From BMS3ABIN04 sp965554225 (GTDB lineage: Bacteria > Bacteroidota > Ignavibacteria > Ignavibacteriales > Melioribacteraceae), in NCBI GenBank assembly GCA_965554225.1, contig CBEVZC010000001.1, positions 9,419-73,418 of the forward strand: a DNA stretch of 64,000 nucleotides, written 5' to 3'. Below are positions 34,273-44,329 of this stretch, piece after piece. Under the pieces are notes generated by a model. It ran no database searches, was not told where the DNA came from, and worked only from the letters and a program-made list of their open reading frames with translations. A program made the position numbers and the translations under genes. Every line of letters begins with the position of its first letter. Within the stretch, counting starts at the first letter, position 1.

Positions 34273-34305
34273 AAACCTCAGGGGTTTTGGAAACCTCGGA
34301 AGTTT
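34273..34305. repeat. AAACCTC/GAGGTTT-type palindromic repeat, probable bidirectional terminator
   Basis: AAACC-TCAGG-GGTTT and GGTTT-TGG-AAACC form competing stems, followed by CTCGGAAGTTTTTTT. The unit resembles the dispersed AAACCTC(N)GAGGTTT palindrome of Bacteroidota-type genomes. It lies between the convergent antiporter and uvrC genes, three bases from the uvrC stop. Confidence 0.5.
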
Positions 34306-34307
34306 TT

Positions 34308-36134
34308 TTATGAATTATCTTTATGATAAAACTCAAACACCAATTTTGCCTTAGCTTTCCCAATAACTTTTACAAGATCCGCCTCGTTTGCTGTTTTTAT
34401 TTCTTTTAAGCTTTTGAAATTCTGAAGTAGCTTTTCAGCTATTTTTTCTCCTATTCCTTTTATTTCAAGCAATTCTGTAGTTAATGTTCTTTTTGATCTT
34501 CGATGGCGGTGAAATGTAATTGCAAATCTGTGTGCTTCATCCCGTAAATGCTGAAGTAATTTTAAACTGGATGAAGTTTTGGGAATAGTCTGCGGTTCGG
34601 AAATACCGGGTAAAAAGACTTCTTCCAATCTTTTTGCCAGACCGATTATTTCATAATTTTTTGCTCCGAGTGTTTTTAAAGCCGAGATTGCGCTTGAAAG
34701 TTGACCTTTACCTCCATCTACCATAATCAAATCGGGAAACGGTTCATTGTTTTCCTGAAGTTTACCGTATCTTCGTTCAATTATTTCACGCATACTCGCA
34801 AAATCATCAGGTCCAACTACACTTTTAATTATAAATTTTCTGTATTTACTTTTCTTAGGTTTTCCGTTTTCAAAAACAACCATACTTGCAACCGCATCAC
34901 TTCCTTGAATATTTGAATTGTCAAAACATTCAATAACTTTCGGAATCTTTTTAAGTCGTAAATCTCTTTTTAAGGATGTGAGGACATAGGGTAGATTTCC
35001 TTCTTTCTTCATGCGCTGAAGTTGAATATCTTTTAATTGTAATATTGCATTTTGTTTACACATGTTGAGTAGAGACTTTGCTTCACTTTTAATTTTTGGA
35101 ATAATAAACTTAGTCCTTTTTTCTGCTTTTTCTGATAACCATCTTAATAATGCAGCGCTGTCTTCCGGTTCTTGTTCAATAAGTATTTTCGGCGGAACCT
35201 CAACAAACTCGCCATAATAAAATTTTATAGCCGCATTATAAATCTTAGCCGGATTATCATCAAGTTTAGTAGTAAGTTTCAATTGTTTTTTACCGACTAG
35301 TTTACCTAATCTGATATTAAGTATAGTCGCAGCTACATCCGTATCTTCAACTGCAATACTTATTACATCTTTATCGTCAACATCTGTCGAAACAACTTTT
35401 TGTCTTGAAGAATAAATCTCAAGTTGTTTAATTTTATCTCTTAGTTCAGCGGCTTTTTCAAATTTAAAATTTGAAGCTGCATCTTCCATTTTTCCCTTCA
35501 AATCAGAAATTAGAATGTCAGTTTTCCCTTTAAGTACTTTAATCACTTCATTTACCATATCGTTATATTCATTCTCGCTAACTAAACCTTCGCAAGGTCC
35601 GTCGCACTTTTTTATATGATAGTCCAAGCAAACCTTTATTTTCTTCTGCTTAATTACTTCATCGTCAATGTAATATTTACAACTTCTTATTTTAAATGTT
35701 CTATTGATCATTCTTAAAGAAGCTTTCATATTTTTAACATCTGTAAAGGGACCAAAATACTTTGATCCGTCTCTTACCACTTCTCGCGTAGGAAATATTT
35801 GCGGGTAGGGTTCTTTAGTTATTCTGATATAAGGATAAGATTTATCGTCTTTTAAGTTTACGTTATAACGAGGCTTAAGTTTTTTTATAAGATTATTTTC
35901 AAGTACTAATGCTTCAATTTCGTTGTCAGTTATAATAATTTCCAAATTTTCAATTTTACTGACTAATATTTTAGTTTTGAGAGAATCAAGATGCGATTGG
36001 AAATAAGACCTTACACGACTGCGTAAGTTTATAGCTTTACCAACATAAATTATTTTTCCTTTATCATTTTTAAATTGATAAACGCCTGGTAAAGCCGGAA
36101 GAGCTTCTAATTTTTGTTCAAGCAATTGATTCAT
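34308..36134 (-). CDS. uvrC: Excinuclease ABC subunit C (UvrC)
   Basis: A 608-residue UvrC, which makes the two incisions of nucleotide excision repair with UvrA and UvrB. The GIY-YIG domain is at the start (LPGVYQFKNDKGKIIYVGKAINLRSRVRSYF region), a Cys-containing zinc-like motif at CKYYIDDEVIKQKKIKVCLDYHIKKC, the UVR domain about residues 200-235, the RNase H-like 5' nuclease with IECFDNSNIQGSDAVASMVVFENG and LIMVDGGKGQLSSA, and a C-terminal HhH pair (EIKGIGEKIAEKLL). Full length. It shares the - strand with glgC, 154 bases away. Confidence 0.96.
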   Translation of the reverse strand: MNQLLEQKLEALPALPGVYQFKNDKGKIIYVGKAINLRSRVRSYFQSHLDSLKTKILVSKIENLEIIITDNEIEALVLENNLIKKLKPRYNVNLKDDKSYPYIRITKEPYPQIFPTREVVRDGSKYFGPFTDVKNMKASLRMINRTFKIRSCKYYIDDEVIKQKKIKVCLDYHIKKCDGPCEGLVSENEYNDMVNEVIKVLKGKTDILISDLKGKMEDAASNFKFEKAAELRDKIKQLEIYSSRQKVVSTDVDDKDVISIAVEDTDVAATILNIRLGKLVGKKQLKLTTKLDDNPAKIYNAAIKFYYGEFVEVPPKILIEQEPEDSAALLRWLSEKAEKRTKFIIPKIKSEAKSLLNMCKQNAILQLKDIQLQRMKKEGNLPYVLTSLKRDLRLKKIPKVIECFDNSNIQGSDAVASMVVFENGKPKKSKYRKFIIKSVVGPDDFASMREIIERRYGKLQENNEPFPDLIMVDGGKGQLSSAISALKTLGAKNYEIIGLAKRLEEVFLPGISEPQTIPKTSSSLKLLQHLRDEAHRFAITFHRHRRSKRTLTTELLEIKGIGEKIAEKLLQNFKSLKEIKTANEADLVKVIGKAKAKLVFEFYHKDNS

Positions 36135-36288
36135 AATTTAAATTTAATAAAAGTTGGAAAGTGTAGTGGCTAAATTTGGTAAAAACTTGAATAATAAATT
36201 TGGGTAGAAATACAAAATTAGAATCTATTATTAAATTGAACGTAAATATTCTAAAAAAAAATACTGAAAACAGGAAGATTAAATAATA

Positions 36289-37527
36289 CTATTCAAATAC
36301 ATAATTTTTTGGGATAACAACTATACCGGTATCAGTTACCTTGAATTTCTTTTTATCTTTTTCAGGGTCAAATCCAATTTCAACTCCTTCCGGAACGACT
36401 ACGTTTTTATCCATAATCGTTCTTCTTATTCTGGAGTGTCTGCCGATATTACAATTATCCATTATGATAGAATCTGTAATATAGGAATATGAGTTTATTC
36501 TAACGTTTGGTCCTAGAATTGACCTTTCAACAAGTCCGCCGGAAATTATGGTTCCGTCGGTAATTAGTGAGCTAAGTGCACGCCCAACTCTTTCTCCCTC
36601 GTGCGATAATGTTTTAGCCGGAGGATACTGCTGCTGCCTTGTTCTAATAGGCCAGTCAACATCATAAAGGTTAAACTCGGGATTAACGCTTATTAAATCC
36701 ATACTCGCTGCATAGTAACTGTCAATAGTACCAACATCAACCCAATAAGGTTTATCCTTGTGATTTTCATCCTCGAATCGATAAGCATACATATCATAAC
36801 CTTCTTTCAGCATGAAAGGAATAATGTTTTTCCCGAAATCTTCATACGGTAAATTTTTATCGATCATTTTTTTGAAGACAGAGATTAGAACTTCAATGTT
36901 GAAAATATAAATTCCCATATTTATAAGAGAATACCCTGGTCGGCTAGGAATTTCCGGAGGTTCGTCCGGTTTCTCTATGAATGAAAGGACTTTATAATCT
37001 TTATCAATTTCAATAACTCCAAATCTGTTTGCCTGATCTTTTTTAGTAACAATAGTGGCTATTGAGAAATCAGCTTTTTTCTCAACATGATATTGTGTCA
37101 TTTTAAGGTAATCCATTTTATAGATGTGATCGCCGGAAAGAATTAATACCCAATTATTGTATTCTGGTTCTAAAAGATTTAAATTTTGATAAATGGCATC
37201 TGCCGTTCCTCTATACCATTCGTTTCCTACTTTGTGTTGGGGTGGAACGGAAAAAATAAATTCGCGTAGTTCGGGATGGAAAATATTCCAAGCTTCATAA
37301 AGATGCCTGCTCAGCGAATCCGATTTGTACTGTGTTAAAACATATATTTGGCGAAGACCTGAGTTCAAACAATTTGAAAGAGCAAAATCGATAATTCTGT
37401 ATTTACCGCCGAAGGAAACCGAAGGTTTAGTTCTATACTCTGTTAATGGATACAAACGCTGACCCATGCCGCCGGCAAGAATCATTGTCATTGTGTCTCT
37501 TACTAATGAAGAACCTATAAACGACAT
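36289..37527 (-). CDS. glgC: Glucose-1-phosphate adenylyltransferase GlgC
   Basis: A 412-residue ADP-glucose pyrophosphorylase for glycogen synthesis. N-terminal nucleotide-binding region: ILAGGMGQRLYPLTEYRTKPSVSFGGKYRIIDFALSN with the family-specific residues, followed by YRGTADAIYQNL, SGDHIYKMDY, FIEKP and WVDVGTIDSYY. The C-terminal left-handed beta-helix is seen as ISGGLVERSILGPNVRINSYSYI and related hexapeptide repeats. Length fits. The 102-bp divergent gap to the M1 peptidase gene must hold both promoters. Confidence 0.95.
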   Translation of the reverse strand: MSFIGSSLVRDTMTMILAGGMGQRLYPLTEYRTKPSVSFGGKYRIIDFALSNCLNSGLRQIYVLTQYKSDSLSRHLYEAWNIFHPELREFIFSVPPQHKVGNEWYRGTADAIYQNLNLLEPEYNNWVLILSGDHIYKMDYLKMTQYHVEKKADFSIATIVTKKDQANRFGVIEIDKDYKVLSFIEKPDEPPEIPSRPGYSLINMGIYIFNIEVLISVFKKMIDKNLPYEDFGKNIIPFMLKEGYDMYAYRFEDENHKDKPYWVDVGTIDSYYAASMDLISVNPEFNLYDVDWPIRTRQQQYPPAKTLSHEGERVGRALSSLITDGTIISGGLVERSILGPNVRINSYSYITDSIIMDNCNIGRHSRIRRTIMDKNVVVPEGVEIGFDPEKDKKKFKVTDTGIVVIPKNYVFE

Positions 37528-37629
37528 ATTTATTCTCTAATTATGGTGAGTTTTTTTATAATCAGTTAATGTATAAATTCGTAAATTAAAGAACTAAAAG
37601 TTGTAATATGATATTTAATTATATAAGAC

Positions 37630-39318
37630 ATGAAAGTCAAGAAAAATAAAATACTATTGTCAATTGGATTACTAATTTTTTTAGTAATAATTGTTTTTTC
37701 TGTTCTAAAACCGTCATTTATACAATTCAATTCTGAAAATGTTCAACTTGTTTTAAAAGGTAAAAGTGCATTTACAAGTTATAATAAATTGAATCAAAAA
37801 AATCTTGATATACTTCATTACGATTTGAATTTTAACCTATTTTCTAAAAAAAATGAAATAAAAGCTTCGTGTACAATACTGGCAAAAATTAATGAGTTAA
37901 AATCAAATAAGATTATACTAAATTTTTATGATAATATGAAAATTGAAAAAGTATTGCTCAATAATATCAAAGCTCCTTTTTCGAGAGATAGTAAACATTT
38001 ATTTATTTCAAGAAACGATATTACTAAAGATACGGTTTCAATTTACATTCAATACTCAGGTACTCCTAAAAGTTTAGGATTCGGTAGCTTTAATTTTAAA
38101 CGTTTTAAAAAAGAACCGGTGGTTTATACTTTAAGTGAACCTATATTTGCTTCCACTTGGTTTCCTTGCAATGATATTCCAATCGATAAAGCTACTGCGG
38201 ATATAAAAATAACTAATGACTCTTCATTCGTTTCCGTTTCAAACGGGAAGTTGGTTGATATAGTAAGTAGCAGAGGAAAAAAAACTTACCATTGGAAAAC
38301 TGTTTACCCTATTTCAACTTACTTAATTTCAATTTTTTCTGCCGATTACGATCATTTTAGTCAGAAGTATATTTCGTTGAATAAGCAAGATACTATGAAT
38401 ATAGAATATTTTTCCTTTCCGGAACACACCAAATTAGCTAAGGTCGATTTTTCAGTTAACTTAAAAATATTGAAATATTTTTCATCATTGTTTGGGGAAT
38501 ATCCGTTTATAAAAGAAAAATATGGTGTTGCAGAATTTTTATGGCCTTTGGGAGCCATGGAAAATCAAACAATTACCGGAATCGGTGCAAATTTTATTGG
38601 CGGAAGGAAATTCTTTAATGATATTTATATTCACGAGTTAGCTCATCAGTGGTGGGGAAATGCGGTAACATTGAAAACCTGGAAAGATATTTGGTTAAAC
38701 GAAGGATTTGCAACTTATTCCGAAGCGCTCTATTTTGAACATGAAAGCGGGAAAGATGCATTAATTTCAACTTTGATTTCTAAGTTCGGCGAGTTCGAAG
38801 GGAAAACACTTTACGATCCGGGAATTAAACTTTTTGATAAAATAGTCTATAATAAAGGCGCTTGGGTCTTGCACATGTTAAGAAGAGAACTTGGCGATGA
38901 GCAGTTTTTTCAAGTTTTACGGAACTATTACGAAACATTTAAGTATAAAAATGCATCGACTGAAGATTTTAAACAAATTTGTGAAAATGTTTCACAAAAA
39001 GATTTGAATTACTTCTTTGATCAATGGGTATGCAAAGGAAAAGGAATTTTAAAAGTGGATTATAGTCTTGAATCAGATTCACTTTCTGACAATAGATTTG
39101 TAAATAAGCTGCACATAACCCAAGTTCAAAGCGGATATAATGTTTATAGTTTCTTGTTGGATATGAAGTTTAGAATGCAAAATGGTGAAAGTTTTGCAAA
39201 ACACTACAGAATAAAAACGAAAGATACAATTTTAACGTTTAATTCAAATTCACTTGTTTGGGATGTTGTTCCGGATACTGAAAGTTGGTTGTTAGCTAAA
39301 TTTATAAAGAAAAATTAG
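37630..39318 (+). CDS. M1 family metallopeptidase (membrane-anchored aminopeptidase)
   Basis: A 562-residue gluzincin. An N-terminal membrane anchor (ILLSIGLLIFLVIIVFSVL) is followed by the M1 beta domain. The exopeptidase motif GAMENQTITG, the zinc motif HELAHQWW (His335, His339) with Glu358 in NEGFATYSEA as third ligand are intact. It is shorter than full-length aminopeptidase N and lacks most of the C-terminal helical domain. Likely acts on peptides on the outer face of the inner membrane or in the periplasm. Confidence 0.9.
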   Translation: MKVKKNKILLSIGLLIFLVIIVFSVLKPSFIQFNSENVQLVLKGKSAFTSYNKLNQKNLDILHYDLNFNLFSKKNEIKASCTILAKINELKSNKIILNFYDNMKIEKVLLNNIKAPFSRDSKHLFISRNDITKDTVSIYIQYSGTPKSLGFGSFNFKRFKKEPVVYTLSEPIFASTWFPCNDIPIDKATADIKITNDSSFVSVSNGKLVDIVSSRGKKTYHWKTVYPISTYLISIFSADYDHFSQKYISLNKQDTMNIEYFSFPEHTKLAKVDFSVNLKILKYFSSLFGEYPFIKEKYGVAEFLWPLGAMENQTITGIGANFIGGRKFFNDIYIHELAHQWWGNAVTLKTWKDIWLNEGFATYSEALYFEHESGKDALISTLISKFGEFEGKTLYDPGIKLFDKIVYNKGAWVLHMLRRELGDEQFFQVLRNYYETFKYKNASTEDFKQICENVSQKDLNYFFDQWVCKGKGILKVDYSLESDSLSDNRFVNKLHITQVQSGYNVYSFLLDMKFRMQNGESFAKHYRIKTKDTILTFNSNSLVWDVVPDTESWLLAKFIKKN

Positions 39319-39395
39319 GAACGATCTTAAATTATTAAATTCCTTATTCTGTTTAATTTTCTTAAATTTCAACTTATTAAAAAAACGAATTAATA

Positions 39396-40118
39396 TTGTC
39401 TGAAACTGCATTTTTTATATCTGATTTACATTTAGGACTCGAATCTCCGCAGAAGGAAAAAATTAAGGAAAGAAAGCTTGTCGAGTTTCTAAAATTTTCA
39501 ATCGGGAAAACCGATAAGCTTTTTATTGTAGGCGATCTGTTTGATTATTGGTTTGAATACAAGAGAGTTATTCAAAAAGGTTTTTTCAGAACTTTAACGG
39601 CACTCCAAAATTTAACGGAATCCGGAGTTGAGGTAAATTATTTAATCGGTAATCACGATTTCTTACATAGAAATTTTTTTAGTAAAGAAATTGGTGTTAA
39701 TCTTTATCAAACGGAATTAACTATAGAAATTAACAGGAAGAAGTTCTTTATAGCACATGGAGACGGACTGGTTGAAAATGACTTTGGATACAAGGTATTA
39801 AAGAAAATTCTAAGGAGCAAAGTCACTCAGCGAATGTATTCTATGCTTCATCCGGATTTTGGAATTTGGTTGGCAAGTTCGACAAGTAAAAATAGCCGGT
39901 CTTATACAGGTCAAAAAGATTATGGCGAAAACGATGGTTTGCTTAAAACAGCACGTTTAAAAATTGACGAAGGATTTGATTATGTTATTTTTGGCCACAC
40001 GCATGTTAAGCGTTTTGAAGGATATAAAAACGGATTTTATGTAAATTTAGGATCTTGGTTGGAAAACCCTTGTTATGGTAAGTTTGCAGATAATAATTTC
40101 CAAATTATTAATTGGTAG
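39396..40118 (+). CDS. lpxH: UDP-2,3-diacylglucosamine diphosphatase-like (LpxH-type) phosphoesterase
   Basis: A 240-residue calcineurin-like phosphoesterase with all metal motifs: FISDLHLG, VGDLFDYWFEY, IGNHDFLHR, IAHGDGL and FGHTHVKRFE. The DYWFEY context and length match LpxH, which cleaves UDP-2,3-diacylglucosamine to lipid X in lipid A synthesis. Starts at TTG 39396 with no clear Shine-Dalgarno; the next gene begins three bases after the stop. LpxH versus a generic UDP-diacylglucosamine pyrophosphatase-like protein cannot be separated with certainty. Confidence 0.83.
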   Translation: MSETAFFISDLHLGLESPQKEKIKERKLVEFLKFSIGKTDKLFIVGDLFDYWFEYKRVIQKGFFRTLTALQNLTESGVEVNYLIGNHDFLHRNFFSKEIGVNLYQTELTIEINRKKFFIAHGDGLVENDFGYKVLKKILRSKVTQRMYSMLHPDFGIWLASSTSKNSRSYTGQKDYGENDGLLKTARLKIDEGFDYVIFGHTHVKRFEGYKNGFYVNLGSWLENPCYGKFADNNFQIINW

Positions 40119-40121
40119 AAA

Positions 40122-42428
40122 ATGTCTCAAGAAAATAATAAGAAAGAGAAAAAATTTAATAAAAAAATAAAAAAAAGAGTCGGTTGGTCAATAGTATCAT
40201 TACTGTTTGTTGTGTTAGTTATTGCCGGTTACTTCTTTTACCAGCATATTGTTAGCGGTTTACCTTCGCTGGATCAATTGGAAAATCCTAAACAAAGTTT
40301 AGCAAGCAATGTCTTTAGTTCAGACGGTCAAAAAATAGGTCAGTACTTCAGACAAAATAGAATAGAAACCAATATTGATAGTTTACCGCCGTATGTTGTA
40401 GAAGCACTTGTTTCTACCGAAGATAGAAGTTTTTATAAACATTGGGGCGTTGATCTTCAGCGTTTTATAAAAGCAATGTTTAAAAATATCTTTCTATTCA
40501 AACGCGAAGGCGCTAGTACAATAACTCAACAGCTAGCAAAAAATTTATATTCACTTAAAGTTACAAAGGAAAACTTATTCCAAACCGGAGTAAGAAAAAT
40601 TAGAGAATGGATAACTGCGGTTCAAATTGAAAAGACTTATACCAAACGAGAAATTTTAGAGATGTATTTTAATACTTCGTATTTCGGTAACCGTGCATAT
40701 GGGATTGAAATGGCATCTCAAATATATTTCAATAAGCGTGCAGAAGAATTAACATTGCCTGAAGCAGCCGTTCTGATTGCTTTGTTAAAATCTTCAGTTT
40801 ATTATAATCCTAAACGCCATTATGAAAATTCATTAAGACGTAGAAATTTAGTAATGCATAACATGGTGGTAACGGGCGATTTAACTCAAGATGAATATGA
40901 CAAGCTGAAAAAAGAACCTATTAAATTAGTAAAATATAAGTTTGCCGGTGGTGTACAGAGTGTAATTGCTCCTCATTTTGTTGAGTATGTGCGTCAGAAA
41001 TTGGATAAATTATCTGATAAATATCATTATGATCTTTATGAAGATGGTTTAACTATAACTACTTCTTTAGATACTCGTATGCAGAGAATTGCAAATCGTG
41101 TAGTAAAGGAACACTTAGATGAATTCCAGAAAAAGTTTGATAAATATTGGAAATGGAATAAACACAGAGATATTCTTACAGATATTGTTAACAAAGCTAT
41201 TAAAAGTAGGAGAGATTACTTACTTGCATCAAATGAAGAAAAGAATAAAATAATTAAAAAACTTTGGAAAGATACAGCATTTATCGATTCCGTAAAAAAA
41301 ATAGCGCAAACTATAGAAGTTGGATTTGTAGTTTTAGATGTTAAAAATGGCGAAATTAAAGCTATGGTCGGCGGTCGTAATCAAGATTTTAGTTACGGCC
41401 TTAATCATGTGACCCAAATTCGCAGGCAGCCTGGTTCGGCATTCAAACCTATCGTTTATACTGTTGCTCTTGATAATGGCCTTTATCCGGCTTATCCAAT
41501 TCTTGATCAAGAATTTGTTTACGGCAGCGATAAATGGAACCCGCATAACTTTGATAAATCGGTAAATGGTTTTTTAACGTTAAGAGACGGATTAAGGAAT
41601 TCAGTAAACTTAATCAGTGCAAGATTAATTATCGAAGGTTATGCCCCGTTATATCAGATAGGACAGTACGCAGATAAACTGGGGATTACTACAAAATTGG
41701 ATTTAGTCCCTTCAATAGCATTAGGCACTTCACTTGTAATTCCTCTGGATTTAGTTAGTGTATATGCCACTTTTGCCAATCATGGAATTCATAACGAGCC
41801 TCTGGGCATAACTCAAATAGAAGATAAAAACGGAATACTTCTTGCTAACTTTTTTCCCAAAACAAGAGCAGCAATTTCGGAAGATACCGATTTTCTGATT
41901 ACTAATATGCTGGAAACCGTAATTAACGAAGGAACGGGTATTAGAACAAGAGTGATTCATCATTTTATGAGACCGGCTGCCGGGAAAACAGGTACTACTC
42001 AAGATTATGGTGATGCATGGTTTATGGGATTTACTCCTCAATTAGCTGCTGGAGTTTGGGTTGGCTTTGACGACAGGCGGATTACGTTTACAGGTTCCTA
42101 CGGTCAAGGTGCAAAAGCTGCAAATCCTATCTGGTCAAATTTTATGAGGGAAGTGTACGATTCACTTCAAATTCCGGAAGAGGATTTCCAAATGCCGGAA
42201 AGCGGAAATATTGTTCAAGTTAAGTTTTGTAAGGAATCAATCTATAAATACGGTGATCCTAAACTTTATTCACAAGATTGTGAATCGGGTGCTCTCAGCG
42301 ATTATATTAATATAAAGGACGTTCCTAAAACCTTTAATGCCGAAAGAGATTCTAGAATAAAAGTATTCTCGAAATATTGGAAAGCCGATAGTCTTTCTCA
42401 CGAAGCATTGGAAATTGATGAGGAATGA
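40122..42428 (+). CDS. Penicillin-binding protein 1A (bifunctional class A)
   Basis: A 768-residue PBP. A cytosolic Lys-rich tail and one membrane helix (WSIVSLLFVVLVIAGYFFY) lead into the GT51 glycosyltransferase: STEDRSFYKHWGVD, GASTITQQLAKNLYS, EILEMYFNTSYFGNRAYGIE. The transpeptidase has SAFK (in RQPGSAFKPIVY), SVN (NSVNLISAR) and KTGTTQDYGDAW. It polymerises and cross-links peptidoglycan in the periplasm. It follows the LpxH-like gene by 3 bases; a tRNA gene follows about 100 bases downstream. Confidence 0.94.
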   Translation: MSQENNKKEKKFNKKIKKRVGWSIVSLLFVVLVIAGYFFYQHIVSGLPSLDQLENPKQSLASNVFSSDGQKIGQYFRQNRIETNIDSLPPYVVEALVSTEDRSFYKHWGVDLQRFIKAMFKNIFLFKREGASTITQQLAKNLYSLKVTKENLFQTGVRKIREWITAVQIEKTYTKREILEMYFNTSYFGNRAYGIEMASQIYFNKRAEELTLPEAAVLIALLKSSVYYNPKRHYENSLRRRNLVMHNMVVTGDLTQDEYDKLKKEPIKLVKYKFAGGVQSVIAPHFVEYVRQKLDKLSDKYHYDLYEDGLTITTSLDTRMQRIANRVVKEHLDEFQKKFDKYWKWNKHRDILTDIVNKAIKSRRDYLLASNEEKNKIIKKLWKDTAFIDSVKKIAQTIEVGFVVLDVKNGEIKAMVGGRNQDFSYGLNHVTQIRRQPGSAFKPIVYTVALDNGLYPAYPILDQEFVYGSDKWNPHNFDKSVNGFLTLRDGLRNSVNLISARLIIEGYAPLYQIGQYADKLGITTKLDLVPSIALGTSLVIPLDLVSVYATFANHGIHNEPLGITQIEDKNGILLANFFPKTRAAISEDTDFLITNMLETVINEGTGIRTRVIHHFMRPAAGKTGTTQDYGDAWFMGFTPQLAAGVWVGFDDRRITFTGSYGQGAKAANPIWSNFMREVYDSLQIPEEDFQMPESGNIVQVKFCKESIYKYGDPKLYSQDCESGALSDYINIKDVPKTFNAERDSRIKVFSKYWKADSLSHEALEIDEE

Positions 42429-42531
42429 ATTTTGTTTATATCGGACAGTTAATTAACTTTGCGTTCTAATTTTTCGTACTTGACAGTTAACAAAAACGTT
42501 ATACTGAAAAATTTAATATAAGTCCATTATT

Positions 42532-42615
42532 GCCCGGATGGCGGAATTGGTAGACGCGCTAGGTTCAGGACCTAGTGGGAGCAATCTCGTGCAGGTTCGA
42601 GTCCTGTTCCGGGCA
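42532..42615 (+). tRNA. tRNA-Leu (anticodon CAG)
   Basis: Acceptor stem GCCCGGA pairs with TCCGGGC, discriminator A; CCA is not encoded. The anticodon arm CTAGG-TTCAGGA-CCTAG gives anticodon CAG, reading CUG. A long variable arm (GGGAGCAATCTC) marks a class II tRNA, as expected for Leu, and the T arm is CAGGTTCGAGTCCTG. It ends 20 bases before the hpnC start codon without a hairpin terminator between. Confidence 0.97.
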
Positions 42616-42635
42616 CACATTTTAAGTAAAATTAA

Positions 42636-43484
42636 ATGAATAATGATTTAGATATTGCTTATAATAATGCCCTGAATTTTGCAAAATCCCACTACGAAAA
42701 TTTTCCGGTCGTATCATTTCTTATTCCTAAAAAATTAAGAAAGCATATTGCAATTGTATACCAATTTGCCCGTCAAGCTGATGATATTTCCGATGAGGGT
42801 AATTTAACTCATGAAGAACGTCTAACACAACTAAATAAATTCACAACTGGTTTTTCAAATGCATTAAACGGAAATTACTCAAATGATTTCTGGAATGCAT
42901 TAGTATCTACCATAAATCAATTTAATCTTACGCATCAACTATTTTTCGATCTGCTTACGGCATTTAAACAAGATATCACTAAAAAAAGATACAAGGATTA
43001 TGAAGAATTGTTAAACTACTGCAAACACTCTGCAAATCCCGTTGGTAGAATAATTTTAGAACTTTTCGATGTTAGAGATGAAGCGTCAATGATTTATTCC
43101 GATAAAATTTGTACAGCTTTGCAGCTTACGAATTTTTACCAAGATGTAAAAGTTGATTTCGAGAAAGATAGAATTTATTTGCCTGAAGATGAAATGAAAA
43201 ATTTTGGTGTAGACAAAAATATATTTACGTTAAGCAAAATAAATAGTAACTTTGAAAAATTGTTATTGTTTCAAATTAATAGAACCAGACAATTATTTAA
43301 TGAAGGGAAGAAATTACTAAGTAACTTACCAGGTTTGCTTAAATACGAAATTAAGTGGACAATTTCAGGCGGCGAAGAGATTCTGAATAAAATTGAAAAG
43401 TTAGATTTTGATGTTCTTAATAAAAGACCAAAACTAAGTAAGATTGACTATTTTTTAATATTAATTAAAACTTTTGTACAATGA
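42636..43484 (+). CDS. hpnC: Squalene/phytoene synthase-like HpnC (hydroxysqualene synthase)
   Basis: A 282-residue trans-isoprenyl diphosphate synthase fold. HYENFPVVSFLIP near the start is typical of HpnC, and the two Asp-rich motifs are QADDISDEG and NFYQDVKVDFEKDRIYLP. In the HpnCDE route HpnD makes presqualene diphosphate, HpnC converts it to hydroxysqualene and HpnE reduces that to squalene. Gene order and overlaps (ATGA with hpnD) support the assignment. The start is 20 bases after the tRNA. Confidence 0.92.
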   Translation: MNNDLDIAYNNALNFAKSHYENFPVVSFLIPKKLRKHIAIVYQFARQADDISDEGNLTHEERLTQLNKFTTGFSNALNGNYSNDFWNALVSTINQFNLTHQLFFDLLTAFKQDITKKRYKDYEELLNYCKHSANPVGRIILELFDVRDEASMIYSDKICTALQLTNFYQDVKVDFEKDRIYLPEDEMKNFGVDKNIFTLSKINSNFEKLLLFQINRTRQLFNEGKKLLSNLPGLLKYEIKWTISGGEEILNKIEKLDFDVLNKRPKLSKIDYFLILIKTFVQ

Positions 43485-44329
43485 AAAATTCCTCATCAGC
43501 TAAAGAAATTGCAAAAAAAAGCAGAAGTAGTTTTTATTATACTTTTAGCTTGTTGCCTCCTGAAAAAAGAGAAGCAATGAATCATGTTTATGCTTTTTGC
43601 AGACATACTGATGACATAGTAGACGAAGGTCTTGAGCCAGAGGATGTTAAATTTGATAACTTGAGGAAATGGCGTTTAGAACTTAACAAATCATTAAGTG
43701 GAAATTCCGAATATCCTTTATTAAATAAACTTGCCGGAACAATCAAAAAGTTTAATATTCCGTTAGAACCGTTTTACGATTTGATTTCAGGCGTGGAAAT
43801 GGATTTGCAGCAAAATAGGTTTCTTAGTTTTAATGATTTGAAAAAGTATTGTTATAATGTGGCTTCCACGGTCGGACTAATGAGCATTCCCATATTCGGG
43901 TATAAAAAAGAATCTACAAAAGATTATGCAATACATCTTGGAATGGCATTACAGCTTACAAATATTTTACGGGATGTAAAAATTGATGCTAGTCATGGTA
44001 GAATATATTTACCTAAAGAAGATTTAAAAAGATTTAATTATAGCGAGCAGAATTTATTTAATAATGTTTATAATGAAAATTTTGTGTCGCTTATGCGGTT
44101 TGAAGCAAAACGGGCAGAGGAGTTTTATGAAGCTGCTAATGCATGTTTAGATGACAAAGAAAAGCCGGCTTTATTTGCTGCCAGAGCAATGCAGCATATT
44201 TATTATAGACTTTTGAAAAAAATGCAGGCTAAGAATTTTAATGTATTTGAAAAAAACATTAGTGTTTCAAAATTTGATAAAGTTGCAATAGCAGTTGGCG
44301 TTTGGCTTAAATATAGATTAGTTTATTAA
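43481..44329 (+). CDS. hpnD: Presqualene diphosphate synthase HpnD
   Basis: A 282-residue paralogue of HpnC with FYYTFSLLPPEKREAMNHVYAFCRHTDDIVDEG and NILRDVKIDASHGRIYLP, the two metal-binding motifs. It condenses two farnesyl diphosphates to presqualene diphosphate. Its start overlaps hpnC and its stop abuts hpnE directly. Confidence 0.93.
   Translation: MKNSSSAKEIAKKSRSSFYYTFSLLPPEKREAMNHVYAFCRHTDDIVDEGLEPEDVKFDNLRKWRLELNKSLSGNSEYPLLNKLAGTIKKFNIPLEPFYDLISGVEMDLQQNRFLSFNDLKKYCYNVASTVGLMSIPIFGYKKESTKDYAIHLGMALQLTNILRDVKIDASHGRIYLPKEDLKRFNYSEQNLFNNVYNENFVSLMRFEAKRAEEFYEAANACLDDKEKPALFAARAMQHIYYRLLKKMQAKNFNVFEKNISVSKFDKVAIAVGVWLKYRLVY

Noticed and set aside
42479..42510. TTGACA followed by TATACT upstream of the tRNA gene as a sigma-70 promoter
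   Set aside because: The spacer is only about 14 bases, too short for a normal promoter, and no TAnnTTTG element is at the right distance.
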